Below the pieces are notes generated by a model. The model was not told the DNA's origin, did no database searches, and worked only from the letters and a program-made list of their open reading frames with translations. Shown here piece after piece: positions 45,914-54,949 of a stretch of DNA of 64,000 bases. Origin of the DNA: Marinobacter sp. (GTDB lineage Bacteria > Pseudomonadota > Gammaproteobacteria > Pseudomonadales > Oleiphilaceae). A program made the translations under genes and the position numbers. Location of the stretch: the NCBI GenBank assembly GCA_029264995.1, contig JAJUKC010000005.1, forward strand, positions 1-64,000, in the 5' to 3' direction. Position 1 is the stretch's first letter. Each line of letters opens with the position of its first letter.

Positions 45914-47440
45914 GTGACGGCCGCATCCACTGCCGAGAAGCCTGAAACCTCCCCGGACATGCTGGCAGCCATTGATATGGGCTCCAACAGTTTTCATATG
46001 GTCGTCGCCCGCCTGGTGCACGGCGAAATCCGCACGGTTGAGAAGATGGGCGAGAAAGTCCAGCTCGGCGCCGGGCTGGATCAGTACAACCGGCTGACCG
46101 AGGAAACCCAGCAGCGGGCCCTCGAATGTCTGAGCCGGTTTGCCCAGCGCCTTCAGGGCATGCCCCCGGAAGCGGTTCAGATCGTCGGCACCAATGCCCT
46201 CCGGGTCGCCCGCAATGCTCACGATTTCATTGCCCGTGCCGAGGAGGTGCTGGGCTATCCGGTAGAGATCATCGCCGGGCGTGAGGAAGCGCGGTTAATC
46301 TATCTCGGTGTTTCCCACACCCTGTCAGACGATTCCGGCCGGCGGCTGGTGATTGATATTGGCGGTGGCAGCACCGAGTTCATCATCGGGCAGCGTTTCG
46401 AGCCCCAGGAGCTGGAAAGCCTGCACATGGGGTGCGTGTCGTTCCGCAACCGCTACTTTCCGGATGGCAAGATTACCCGGCGCCAGATGGACAAGGCCAT
46501 TACCCACGCCGAGCAGGAACTGTTGAATATCCGGCAGCACTATCGCTCGGTGGGCTGGCAGAGCGCGGTGGGCTCTTCCGGCTCCATCAAGGCGATTGCC
46601 AACGTGCTGGCAACCCTGAAGATTACCGACGGCTCCATTAACCGCGACGGCATGGAAGAGCTGCGCAAGCGCCTGGTGAGCATGGGCAAGGTGGAGAAAC
46701 TGGCCGAACTGGGGGTAAGGGAAGATCGCCAGAGCATTTTCCCGGCCGGCTTTGCCATTCTGATGGCGGCGTTCCGTTCACTCGACATCCAGACCATGAC
46801 TTTTGCCGACGGCGCCCTGCGTGAAGGTCTGCTGTACGACATTGTCGGACGCATCCAGCACGAGGACGTTCGTGAACGTACGATTGCGGCGCTGCAGGAG
46901 CGTTACCACGTAGACCAGGCTCACGGCGCAGCGGTCGAGAAAACCGCGATTGCCGCCTGGGAACAGGTAGCAGGGCAATGGGGCCTGCGCACCGCCGCCG
47001 ATGAAGACGTGCTGCGCTGGGCCTGCCGGCTGCACGAGATCGGCCTGACTATTTCCCACAGCCAGTACCACAAGCACGGCGCCTACCTGTTGCGCTATTC
47101 CGATTTACCCGGCTTCAGTCAACCGTTCCAGAAGGATCTGGCCACTCTGGTTCGGGGCCATCGCCGGAAGTTCTCGGCGGCGGTTTTCGAGGGTATCGAG
47201 CCCGAGGACAAGCCCCGCCTGACCTACCTGTGCGTACTGGTGCGGCTGGCGGTATTGATCCAACACCCACGCAACCTGGAAGAACCCCCGGCCTTCACCC
47301 TTCACGGCCACGATAACCGCCTGGTCATCGAGTTCCCCGAGGGCTGGCTGGACAACCGCCCGCTGACCCTGGCAGACCTGGAAAACGAGCGGGATTACCT
47401 GGCCCGCCAGGACTTTACCCTGGAGATCTCGGGCCGGTAA
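45914..47440 (+). CDS. ppx: Exopolyphosphatase
   Basis: 508 residues from GTG 45914 (VTAASTAEK); the frame is open back to 45788, but the promoter and operator lie inside that extension. Motifs of the Ppx/GppA actin-like fold: LAAIDMGSNSFHMVVAR, IDIGGGSTEFIIG and SSGSIKAIANV, followed by an HD-like C-terminal region (RLHEIGLTISHSQYHKHGAYLL). It degrades polyphosphate from the ends. Divergent from trxA; ppk is not in the window. Confidence 0.95.
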   Translation: MTAASTAEKPETSPDMLAAIDMGSNSFHMVVARLVHGEIRTVEKMGEKVQLGAGLDQYNRLTEETQQRALECLSRFAQRLQGMPPEAVQIVGTNALRVARNAHDFIARAEEVLGYPVEIIAGREEARLIYLGVSHTLSDDSGRRLVIDIGGGSTEFIIGQRFEPQELESLHMGCVSFRNRYFPDGKITRRQMDKAITHAEQELLNIRQHYRSVGWQSAVGSSGSIKAIANVLATLKITDGSINRDGMEELRKRLVSMGKVEKLAELGVREDRQSIFPAGFAILMAAFRSLDIQTMTFADGALREGLLYDIVGRIQHEDVRERTIAALQERYHVDQAHGAAVEKTAIAAWEQVAGQWGLRTAADEDVLRWACRLHEIGLTISHSQYHKHGAYLLRYSDLPGFSQPFQKDLATLVRGHRRKFSAAVFEGIEPEDKPRLTYLCVLVRLAVLIQHPRNLEEPPAFTLHGHDNRLVIEFPEGWLDNRPLTLADLENERDYLARQDFTLEISGR

Positions 47441-47452
47441 CACTGGCTGGCC

Positions 47453-49399
47453 TCAGCCAGCCAGTTCCGCCTCCAGATTCTCCACGGTTTCGCTGACCTC
47501 CAACCACTCGGCTTCAACGTCTTCCAGCTCTCGCTTCAGTTCGGTCTGCTCCGCCAGCAGTTCCTTGAGTCGAAGCTTTTGCTGGTCATCGTAAAGCCCT
47601 GGGTCGGCCAGGTTTTGCTCCACCGTGGCGAGCTGTTGCTGCAACTGCTCCATACGGGTTTCAAGCGTTCCCTGTTTTTTTCGCCACGGGCTGAGTTTCT
47701 GTCGTAGTTCAGCTTCCTGGCGCTTGCGGGCCTTGCGTTCATCCGCCGTCAGGGTCGCTGCTCCGGCGGTATTGACCGATTTTCCCTGACCCTCGGCCAC
47801 TTCACGCCGGGGTGGCGATTCCTCATCCTTTCGACGATCCGCCAGCCAGCGTTCGTAATCCTCCAGATCGCCCTCATACTCGCCAACAGCGCCATCGCAT
47901 ACCAACCAGAACTCGTCCACCGTATTGCGTAGCAAATGGCGGTCGTGGGAAACCACCACGATGGCGCCATCGAAGTTCTGGAGCGCCATGGTCAGGGCCT
48001 GGCGCATTTCCAGATCCAGATGGTTCGTGGGCTCATCCAGCAATAGCAGATTGGGTTTCTGCCAGGCGATAACGGCAAGCGCTACCCGAGCCTTCTCGCC
48101 ACCGGAAAACGAGCGAATGGGCGCCAGTGCTTCGTCGCCGTGAAAATCGAAACCGCCCAGGAAGTCCCTGACTTTCTGCTCCGACGCGGTTGGTGCCAGG
48201 CGCTGCAGATGCAGGAATGGACTGGCGTCCAGATCCAGTGACTCCAGCTGATGCTGGGCGAAATAGCCGATGGCCAGATGCTCGCCGCAGGTGCGCTCTC
48301 CGCTGAGCAGGGTTCCAGTGCCGCGAAGCGCATCCATAAAGGTGGACTTACCGGCCCCGTTCGGCCCCAGCAAACCGACGCGGGTGCCCGGCAACAAGGT
48401 GACATTGATGTTCTTCAGGATGGGCACATCGCCGTGGCCCGCGACCCCGTGGCGAATGGACAGCAACGGATTGGAAACCTTGCCCGCGACAGGGAACTCA
48501 AAACTGAAGGGAGAATCCACGTGCGCCGGTGCGATCTTTTCCATCCGCTCCAGTGCCTTGACCCGGCTCTGGGCCTGCCGGGCTTTGGTGGCTTTGGCCT
48601 TGAAGCGATCGATAAAGCGCTGGATCTCGGCAATTCTGGCTTGCTGGCGTTCGAAACTGGCCTGCTGCTGGGCCAGCCGCTCGGAGCGCTGACGCTCGAA
48701 GGCTGAGTAATTGCCCGTATAAAGCACCAACTGCTTCTGATCAAAATGCACCAGATGCGTAGCCACACGGTCCATGAAGTCACGGTCGTGAGAAATAAAC
48801 AGCAAGGTACCAGGATACTTTCTGAGCCAGTTCTCCAGCCACAGACAGGCATCCAGATCCAGGTGGTTGGTGGGCTCATCCAGCAACAGCAGATCGGATG
48901 GGCGCATCAGCGCCTGGGCCAGATTCAGTCGAATACGCCAGCCACCGGAAAATGCCGAAACCGGGCGCTCGGCATCGCTGTCGGCGAAGCCCAGGCCCCT
49001 GAGCAGAGTCTCGGCCCGACGCGGTGCGGACCAGGCCTCGTGAATATCCAGCTCGCCATGCAGGCGTGCAATGGCGTGATCATCGCCACGCGCTTCCGCC
49101 TCCGCCAGCGCCCGCTCCATTCGACGCAGCTCGGTGTCGCCGTCGAGCACAAAATCCCGGGCCGACCGGGACGAAGCGGCCACTTCCTGAGCCATATGGG
49201 CAATCCGGCAACCACCCGGCAACGCCACACTGCCTTGCTCGGGCGCAAGCTGCCCCAGCAAAAGCTGGAAAAGACTGGATTTTCCGGCACCATTGGCACC
49301 GACAATGGCAACACGCTGCCCCGGTTGCACGGTCAGGTTCACGTTTTCTAGCAACCAGACGCCGCCCCGTTGTAAACTGAGATCGGTTATCGTTAACAT
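47453..49399 (-). CDS. ABC-F family ATPase, YheS type
   Basis: 648 residues with two soluble ABC domains. Walker A motifs GANGAGKSS and GPNGAGKST, two signature motifs (FSGGWR and FSGGEKAR) and two LLLLDEPTNHLDL Walker B segments are complete. The ~80-residue inter-domain linker is rich in Arg/Lys/Gln (QASFERQQARIAEIQRFIDRF), and the C-terminus has a coiled coil (ELLAEQTELKRELEDVEAEW). No transmembrane helices. ABC-F proteins act on the ribosome; this domain layout fits the E. coli YheS group, an assignment made from overall resemblance. Confidence 0.93.
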   Translation of the reverse strand: MLTITDLSLQRGGVWLLENVNLTVQPGQRVAIVGANGAGKSSLFQLLLGQLAPEQGSVALPGGCRIAHMAQEVAASSRSARDFVLDGDTELRRMERALAEAEARGDDHAIARLHGELDIHEAWSAPRRAETLLRGLGFADSDAERPVSAFSGGWRIRLNLAQALMRPSDLLLLDEPTNHLDLDACLWLENWLRKYPGTLLFISHDRDFMDRVATHLVHFDQKQLVLYTGNYSAFERQRSERLAQQQASFERQQARIAEIQRFIDRFKAKATKARQAQSRVKALERMEKIAPAHVDSPFSFEFPVAGKVSNPLLSIRHGVAGHGDVPILKNINVTLLPGTRVGLLGPNGAGKSTFMDALRGTGTLLSGERTCGEHLAIGYFAQHQLESLDLDASPFLHLQRLAPTASEQKVRDFLGGFDFHGDEALAPIRSFSGGEKARVALAVIAWQKPNLLLLDEPTNHLDLEMRQALTMALQNFDGAIVVVSHDRHLLRNTVDEFWLVCDGAVGEYEGDLEDYERWLADRRKDEESPPRREVAEGQGKSVNTAGAATLTADERKARKRQEAELRQKLSPWRKKQGTLETRMEQLQQQLATVEQNLADPGLYDDQQKLRLKELLAEQTELKRELEDVEAEWLEVSETVENLEAELAG

Positions 49400-49441
49400 A
49401 GATTTAATCTATCCATGGATTACTGCCAGGGAAGCGCCATC

Positions 49442-49984
49442 ATGACCGTTCAACAAGCGGAGCCGCTGGATCTTCCAGAACACATGGAACCAGACAATCC
49501 GTTATGGCGTTATGCCCTCGCTCAATGGCAGGATCCGCAAGTGGCTGAGGCCTGTCTTGAGTTGCAGTCCGAGGGATGGAGCGTAAGCCGCATCCTCTGT
49601 GCCGGCTGGCTGGCCACGCAGGGTCAGTCGTTCTCTGGCGTTGAGGACGCTAAGGTAACAGAGTGGCGAAGCCGTGTAACCGGTTGCCTTCGCTCCGCCC
49701 GCAAGTCTGTTCCCCGGGCCAATGATCATGGCCGGGAGCTACGGGACACTCTGGCCAAGGCAGAACTGCTGGCCGAACAGCTGGAGCTGGCTCTGGCCTG
49801 GCAAACGTTGAAAGAATCCGAACCGGAGCGCGGAAACATGCAGGAATCAGGCACCATCATCGGGCAGAATCTTGTCGCTGCCGCTCCGTCCCGCGACATA
49901 CCCGTGCGGGTAAAACCTCACCTTGAACTTCTGGCCCGCCGGCTTGCTGGCCAGACCACCAGAGGCGGCCCATCATGTTCATGA
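49442..49984 (+). CDS. TIGR02444/DUF2390 family protein
   Basis: 180 residues from ATG 49442, with AGGGAAG seven bases upstream; an ATG at 49415 in the same frame lacks this site. The pattern NPLWRYALAQWQDPQVAEACLELQ...GWSVSRILCAGWLA is typical of TIGR02444, a helical family of unknown function that commonly sits beside the YheS-type gene in pseudomonads. It is divergent from that gene by ~40 bp and overlaps the next gene by 10 bp. Confidence 0.85.
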   Translation: MTVQQAEPLDLPEHMEPDNPLWRYALAQWQDPQVAEACLELQSEGWSVSRILCAGWLATQGQSFSGVEDAKVTEWRSRVTGCLRSARKSVPRANDHGRELRDTLAKAELLAEQLELALAWQTLKESEPERGNMQESGTIIGQNLVAAAPSRDIPVRVKPHLELLARRLAGQTTRGGPSCS

Positions 49985-50355
49985 AATGGCTGATCCGGCT
50001 TTCATTTCCGGCGCTCGGCCTTTTGCTGCTGCTGATTTTCTTCGGACTGGGCGATCCTGACCAGGTTTCCGAACCGGAGAATACCCAGCAGGCGACGACG
50101 ATTCCCTCATTCGAGGGGTTGCTGCCATCGCCAATCCCCACCGAGGGCCCGGATATCGTGTTTAAATGGCAGGACACCGATGGCAACTGGCATTATGCCG
50201 ATCAGCCACCGGCCCAGGGTCCCTGGAATGCCCTGGCCATTGAGCGCCCTGACCCCATATCCCGGAAACCACAGACCATCAACCCGGAAGATGACTGGCA
50301 GTCTCCCTACCAGGCCCCCTACTCGCTTAATGGCTCGCCCGCCAGCGGTTCCTGA
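49975..50355 (+). CDS. DUF4124-like membrane-anchored protein
   Basis: 126 residues. One N-terminal transmembrane helix (LIRLSFPALGLLLLLIFFGLG) precedes a short periplasmic region with VFKWQDTDGNWHYADQPP, the W-x-D/T-G-x-x-x-Y-(S/A)-D-x-P-P pattern of DUF4124. The remainder is Pro/Ser-rich and unstructured. Function unknown. The ATG at 49975 overlaps the previous gene by 10 bases; a second Met at 49981 is possible. Confidence 0.78.
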   Translation: MFMKWLIRLSFPALGLLLLLIFFGLGDPDQVSEPENTQQATTIPSFEGLLPSPIPTEGPDIVFKWQDTDGNWHYADQPPAQGPWNALAIERPDPISRKPQTINPEDDWQSPYQAPYSLNGSPASGS

Positions 50356-50488
50356 TGCTGGCTGGGCATTGCCGCGAAATGAGTCTCTGATTAACACATG
50401 TTCAGTGGCATCCTGCCGATGAACCCGTTACCTTGTTGGCTTTCAGAATCCAGGGCCAGAGAGCCCAGAAACACGTGTAAAGGATGAA

Positions 50489-51223
50489 ATGATGAAGAAA
50501 ACGCTTTTGGCTATCGCCGTTACCGGCCTGATTGCCGGTTGCTCAACTGCCCAGGAACCGGCAAACGACCCGGCCCTTGAAACCACCCCCGAGAAAGTCA
50601 GCTATGGCATGGGGCTGGTACTGGGTGAGCGCATGAGCAACGATTTGCCGGATCTCCAGATGGAGCAGTTCCTTCAAGGCATCCAGCACGGCCATGCCGG
50701 TGATGAGGACAGCAAGCGCCTGACTCGCGAGCAGATCCAGGAAGCACTGATGGCCTACCAGCAGGAGCTCCAGCAACAGCAGGAGCAACAAATGGAAGAA
50801 CTGGCGCAGAAGAACAAGGACGCCGGCGAGGCTTTCCTGGCCGAAAATGCCGAGCGTGAAGGCGTTGAGACCACAGAATCCGGCCTCCAGTACGAAGTGA
50901 TCGAAGAAGGTAACGGTGAGCGCCCGACCGCCGAGGACCAGGTGGAAGTCCACTACACCGGCGAACTGATCAACGGCGAGGTATTCGACAGCTCCCGTGA
51001 GCGCGAGCAGACCGTGACCTTCGGCCTGAACCAGGTGATTCCTGGCTGGACAGAAGGCCTGCAGCTGATGAGCGAAGGCGCTCGCTACAAGCTCTACATC
51101 CCGTCAGACCTGGCCTATGGTCCGGGCGGCAACCAGGCTATTGGACCCAACGAGACCCTGGTATTCGATGTCGAGCTGATCGCTGTGAACCCGGGGCAGG
51201 ACGACGCCGGCTCAGACGAATAA
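50489..51223 (+). CDS. FKBP-type peptidyl-prolyl isomerase lipoprotein (FkpA/Mip-like)
   Basis: 244 residues. Lipoprotein signal with lipobox LIAGC (Cys ~18), then an N-terminal helical dimerisation region (VSYGMGLVLGERMSNDLPDL, and a Gln-rich helix ELQQQQEQQMEELAQKN). The C-terminal FKBP domain has VEVHYTGELINGEVFDSS, QVIPGWTEGLQLM and LYIPSDLAYG, with the active-site Trp and Tyr present. It probably folds periplasmic or outer-membrane proteins. AGGA precedes two adjacent ATGs (50489 and 50492); the second has the better spacing. Confidence 0.92.
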   Translation: MMKKTLLAIAVTGLIAGCSTAQEPANDPALETTPEKVSYGMGLVLGERMSNDLPDLQMEQFLQGIQHGHAGDEDSKRLTREQIQEALMAYQQELQQQQEQQMEELAQKNKDAGEAFLAENAEREGVETTESGLQYEVIEEGNGERPTAEDQVEVHYTGELINGEVFDSSREREQTVTFGLNQVIPGWTEGLQLMSEGARYKLYIPSDLAYGPGGNQAIGPNETLVFDVELIAVNPGQDDAGSDE

Positions 51224-51250
51224 GCTCTGGCCAGCATTTCTTCAGGTAAC

Positions 51251-51286
51251 AAAAAACCGGTGCCATTTCTGGGGCCGGTTTTTTTT
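51251..51286 (+). terminator. Intrinsic terminator after the FKBP gene
   Basis: AAAAAACCGG (51251-51260) pairs with CCGGTTTTTT (51275-51284), followed by more T. Because of the A-run on the other side it may also act on rsd from the opposite strand. Confidence 0.85.
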
Positions 51287-51318
51287 ATTGCGGGTAATGC
51301 GGTTTCGGGTGGAGGCAC

Positions 51319-51798
51319 TCAGGCCGACGCAACCTTGCCCGCATGGGCGTTATGCAGATTCTCGATCAGGAAATCTTCCATTTCGAAGCGCGATTCCAGC
51401 ACTTCCCCGAGCCGTGACAGCTCGTTGAACAGTTCCCTGATTTCGAACTCGGACAGCTCCCGGCCATCCAGACGATCATTAAAGTTCAATGCCACTTCCG
51501 TGGTCTGCTCGATCCGGGGATAGAGCTTTGCTGCCAGTTCGAGACCGCCGTCGTTGAACTCACGGGCCTCCTGAATCAGCTGTTCGTAGACTTCAAAGTG
51601 ACCGGCAGAAACATAGTCCACCAGCACTTCGCACAGGCGGACGAATTTTTCGCGGAGGGCGTCAGTCTGGGAAAAATCACTCTCTCCGGACAACTCGCAA
51701 TACTGAACCAGAAGCTCCTGGCGCTCTTTCAGCCAACGATCAATCAGCTCGCTGACACCACCCCAACGTTCCCTGGCATTCCGGCAATTTTCCAACAT
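51319..51798 (-). CDS. rsd: Regulator of sigma D (Rsd/AlgQ)
   Basis: 159 residues, all-helical, opening MLENCRNARERWGGVSELIDRWLKERQELLVQYC, characteristic of Rsd/AlgQ. Rsd binds sigma-70 domain 4 as cells enter stationary phase and frees RNA polymerase for other sigma factors; in Pseudomonas AlgQ also promotes alginate synthesis. Next to dsbB, as in P. aeruginosa. GGGGAG is 11 bases before the ATG, a somewhat long spacing. Confidence 0.93.
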   Translation of the reverse strand: MLENCRNARERWGGVSELIDRWLKERQELLVQYCELSGESDFSQTDALREKFVRLCEVLVDYVSAGHFEVYEQLIQEAREFNDGGLELAAKLYPRIEQTTEVALNFNDRLDGRELSEFEIRELFNELSRLGEVLESRFEMEDFLIENLHNAHAGKVASA

Positions 51799-51903
51799 GA
51801 CGCCTGTCTCCCCTTGGTCAATCCGCCAGTTCTTTCGATCTAGTCTTGATAATTATTATGTGGCATTCAAGTTACCCCATGGTCATGGTCAGCCGCAACT
51901 GTT

Positions 51904-52410
51904 TCAGCTCTGCAACCAGTCCCTGGGTGAATAGCGACGCAGCATCACGAACAGCCCCAGCACAATCAACAGACTGAAAAAGACTGCCGTCCATCCGGGA
52001 ATGCTCAAACCGAGAAAACGCCAGACCACTTCGGCACAATCACCGGTGCCTTTCAGCGCGGTTTGCAGCACCTCAAACCAGGGCAGCACCTCAAGCATGT
52101 AATCCACCGAAGGACCACAGGCAGGCACCTGGTCCGCCGGCAGACTCTGCAACCAGAGCTGACGCCCTGCCACCGCCAGCCCCGCGCCCGAGGCAACAAT
52201 CAGCAGCAGCCCGTAGACCCGGTTGCCGAACCCACGGGGGCCGTGCAGAAACGCTAACAGACTGACCAGCCCCGCGCCCATGAACCCGAAACGCTGCAAC
52301 CAGCACAGGGGGCAAGGCTCCAGGCCCATCACGTGCTCCATGTAAAAGGCCACCGCCAGCAACCCGGCGCACACCAGAAATACCAACCCGAATATCCATC
52401 TGCTTGTCAA
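51904..52410 (-). CDS. dsbB: Disulfide bond formation protein B
   Basis: 168 residues, four transmembrane helices. First redox pair in EPCPLCWLQR; second in VPACGPSVDYML...GDCAEVVW. DsbB reoxidises DsbA with ubiquinone. The start is TTG at 52410, needed to include the first helix (WIFGLVFLVCAGLLAVAFY); the first in-frame ATG would remove it. Confidence 0.94.
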   Translation of the reverse strand: MTSRWIFGLVFLVCAGLLAVAFYMEHVMGLEPCPLCWLQRFGFMGAGLVSLLAFLHGPRGFGNRVYGLLLIVASGAGLAVAGRQLWLQSLPADQVPACGPSVDYMLEVLPWFEVLQTALKGTGDCAEVVWRFLGLSIPGWTAVFFSLLIVLGLFVMLRRYSPRDWLQS

Positions 52411-52514
52411 AACGCTACCCCGGAATCATGATGTGGACTGCACAAGCTTCCATGGCCTGATATTCTCAGCCTGAGAAACCAGCGTGCCATGAAACACTGA
52501 ACCAATCCTAACCC

Positions 52515-52970
52515 ATGACTAACGCCAAGCCTATGACCATTCTCAGAAAACTGACGCCGGCCCTGTTGCTGACCCTGTGTGCACTGATAGCCCCCTTGCC
52601 TGCCATGGCCGAGGACGCTGATGAGGAAACCGAAGTGAAAGGGGTTACCGACTATATCGCCATGGAACCGGCGTTCGTCACCCATGTCGGCAAACCGGAT
52701 GCGAAAGTGGCCTATCTCAAAGCCTCTGTGACCATTCGGGCCTCCAGTGACACCACCCGGCCGGCGGTAGAGGCGCACATGCCCAGGTTACGGCACGAAC
52801 TGGTGATGCTGTTTGGTGAGCAGACGGATCTGGACCAATTGTCTTCCATGGACGGCCAGCAGGCGCTGCGGGAAGAAGCAACCAAACGGATAAACGGAGT
52901 ACTGGAGGAGCAGCAAACCGGAGAAACCATTACCGGGGTGCTGTTTACCGAGTTTGTGGTTCAGCGCTAG
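52515..52970 (+). CDS. FliL-like periplasmic protein
   Basis: 151 residues. After a signal peptide (LTPALLLTLCALIAPLPAMA, cut near Ala31) the mature protein matches the FliL domain: YIAMEPAFVTHVG, VAYLKASVTIRAS, RHELVMLFGEQT, INGVL and GVLFTEFVVQR. Canonical FliL is a transmembrane stator partner in the flagellum, whereas this copy appears cleavable and stands apart from flagellar genes. Its link to motility is therefore uncertain. A Met at 52533 is an alternative start. Confidence 0.82.
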   Translation: MTNAKPMTILRKLTPALLLTLCALIAPLPAMAEDADEETEVKGVTDYIAMEPAFVTHVGKPDAKVAYLKASVTIRASSDTTRPAVEAHMPRLRHELVMLFGEQTDLDQLSSMDGQQALREEATKRINGVLEEQQTGETITGVLFTEFVVQR

Positions 52971-53000
52971 TTTAGGCGCTCACCGGGCGGTGGCGCGGGA

Positions 53001-53216
53001 TCAGGCGATGCGTGAGAACAGATCATCATCCTGTTGCGGGCGCTGTTTCCGGGCCTGACCGGCATCATCCCAACCGGCTTCCCAGGCGGCAATAATGACC
53101 TCGCCGCGGTAAGGGCAGCGGGTTTTGTCCATGCCCATCTCTCCGGCCATGTATCCCTGCCGGTAAGCCTTGTTCAATGCTTCTACATCCCAGCCGAGCT
53201 TGATATCCGTTGCCAT
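53001..53216 (-). CDS. rmf: Ribosome modulation factor
   Basis: 71 residues. The Rmf pattern is present: ALNKAYRQGYMAGEMGM, RCPYRGEVIIAAWEAGWDDA. Rmf dimerises 70S ribosomes into 100S particles in stationary phase. A very strong ribosome site (AAGGAGG, 6 bases before the ATG) fits high stationary-phase output. The N-terminal and C-terminal extensions make it longer than E. coli Rmf (55). Two GTAACAG repeats (53247-53253 and 53257-53263) lie in its upstream region. Confidence 0.88.
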   Translation of the reverse strand: MATDIKLGWDVEALNKAYRQGYMAGEMGMDKTRCPYRGEVIIAAWEAGWDDAGQARKQRPQQDDDLFSRIA

Positions 53217-53290
53217 GGGCCACCTCCTTACCTGATGTAATAGAAAGTAACAGCTGGTAACAGATCCGGCAAACCGGACAGCTGGTTCTG

Positions 53291-53320
53291 TGCGTCACGT
53301 CCCTTTCCGGACGTGACGCA
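53291..53320. terminator. Strong hairpin between rmf promoter region and gshA end
   Basis: Perfect 12-bp stem TGCGTCACGTCC (53291-53302) / GGACGTGACGCA (53309-53320) with a 6-base loop, just after the gshA stop on the minus strand. No U-run follows, so it may be a Rho-assisted 3' end or an mRNA-stabilising hairpin. Confidence 0.55.
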
Positions 53321-53327
53321 ACCGGCG

Positions 53328-54884
53328 TCAGGATTTCAGGTAGGCCTCCAGAAACTCCGGAAATGGCTGGCTGTCCGCAGCTTCCTGTTCTTCCTGTTCG
53401 GCCAGCGACTGCGCACTCATGGCACGGAAATCCGCCAACACCTCCGGTGCCAATGGCTCCGACTTCAGGGTTTGCTGATGTTCACGGGATATCGCCTGCA
53501 CCCAGTCGCGGTGGCCCAGGCCTGACTGCCCCATGGCCTCAAGCACTCGAGCCGAGGGCACGGCCCAATCATTACCTTCCAGCTTCGACCGCTGAGCCGA
53601 CAGTGCCGACCGGTAGGTATCACTATGATTCCAGCCATCCAGCAGCTCCGCCAGGGGCTGCAAGCGCTCCAGCCATTCAACGGCAGCCTCACCCACAGGC
53701 ACACGCTGGCCACCCCGGCACAGACTGAGTGAATGCAGGCGACCGCTGGCGACCACATCCTTGTAATTGTCATCAAGCCGTTCGCACTCGTCGTCTTCAA
53801 TGCGGGGCGAGTCGGTGAGCAGGCAATCCAGCAGGAACAGGTCGAGGAAATCGATCTGTTCGCGATTCACGCCCACCGGCGAGAACGGATCCAGGTCCAG
53901 ACAGCGCACCTCGATGTATTCCACGCCCCGGGCATCCAGGGCCTGGATCGGTTTTTCACCCCGCTCGGTGGTGCGCTTGGGGCGCACCGCACTGTAGTAC
54001 TCGTTTTCAATCTGAAGCACATTGGTATTGATCTGGACAAACTCACCGTTGCGCCGGGTGCCGATGGCTTCATACGGTGGCCAGTTGGTATGGATGGCAC
54101 GATCCAGTGTCCGGGTATAGGTGCTCAGCTCATTGAAGCAGATGTTCAGCGAGGCCTGGGCGTTATTGTGGTAACCCAGATCCCCCATGCGCAAAGACGT
54201 GGCGTGCTGGCCATACCAGGTGCGATCATCGAACCGGGCCAGATCGTGCCGGACACCGGCCACGAAACTGGCATCCAGCGCCGGCGAGGCGCCAAACAGC
54301 AGCATCAGTAACCAGCTGCGGCGGCGGAAATTCCGGATCAGCCAGAAGTACTGGTCTGATTTGAAATCCCTGAGGCTATCCTTGTTGCCCACCAGTTCCT
54401 GCCATTTGCGCCAGAAACTGTCCGGCAGGGAAAGATTGTAATGGGCCCCGGCAATACTCTGCATGATCCGGCCATAGCGCACCGCAAGCCCCTGGCGATA
54501 CACATGCTTGAGCCGGCCAGTGTTGGAGCTGCCGTACTCAGCAATGGGAATACTGCCATCGCCATCAATCTCACAGGGCATGCTCGCGGCCCAGAACACT
54601 TCGTTATCCAGGTTCTGCTGGACGAATCGATGTATATCCCGCAACGAGGCCAGCATGGCTTCGGTATTGTCGAATACCGGCGTGATCAACTCCAACAGCG
54701 CTTCCGAGTAGTCCGTGGTGATGCGCGGGTGAGTCAGCGCGGAGCCCAGGGCTTCCGGGTGCGGCGTCTGGGCAATGAAGCCATTGGCATCGACGCGCAG
54801 GCCTTCCTTTTCGACCCCTTTGAGGAAACCGTCCCAGTCACTGGCGGCAAACTGTTGGAACAGGGAGTGGCGGGATTGTGCCAT
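53328..54884 (-). CDS. gshA: Glutamate-cysteine ligase
   Basis: 518 residues, the proteobacterial class I enzyme, same length as E. coli GshA. Recognisable segments: GVEKEGLRVDANG, HPRITTDYSEALLELITP, SMPCEIDGDGSIPIAEYGSSN and ARGVEYIEVRCLDLDPFSPVG. It makes gamma-glutamylcysteine, the first step of glutathione synthesis. AGGAG precedes the ATG. Next to tex, as in Pseudomonas. Confidence 0.96.
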   Translation of the reverse strand: MAQSRHSLFQQFAASDWDGFLKGVEKEGLRVDANGFIAQTPHPEALGSALTHPRITTDYSEALLELITPVFDNTEAMLASLRDIHRFVQQNLDNEVFWAASMPCEIDGDGSIPIAEYGSSNTGRLKHVYRQGLAVRYGRIMQSIAGAHYNLSLPDSFWRKWQELVGNKDSLRDFKSDQYFWLIRNFRRRSWLLMLLFGASPALDASFVAGVRHDLARFDDRTWYGQHATSLRMGDLGYHNNAQASLNICFNELSTYTRTLDRAIHTNWPPYEAIGTRRNGEFVQINTNVLQIENEYYSAVRPKRTTERGEKPIQALDARGVEYIEVRCLDLDPFSPVGVNREQIDFLDLFLLDCLLTDSPRIEDDECERLDDNYKDVVASGRLHSLSLCRGGQRVPVGEAAVEWLERLQPLAELLDGWNHSDTYRSALSAQRSKLEGNDWAVPSARVLEAMGQSGLGHRDWVQAISREHQQTLKSEPLAPEVLADFRAMSAQSLAEQEEQEAADSQPFPEFLEAYLKS

Positions 54885-54949
54885 GTTGAGCTCCTGTTGC
54901 AGCTGTTACGCCCTTGTGAGGCGCAACTGCTGTGAATCAGTGGAAGGGG

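Noticed and set aside
53291-53320. Strong intrinsic terminator for gshA
   Set aside because: The stem is perfect but lacks a U-run, so it is reported only as a hairpin with moderate confidence.
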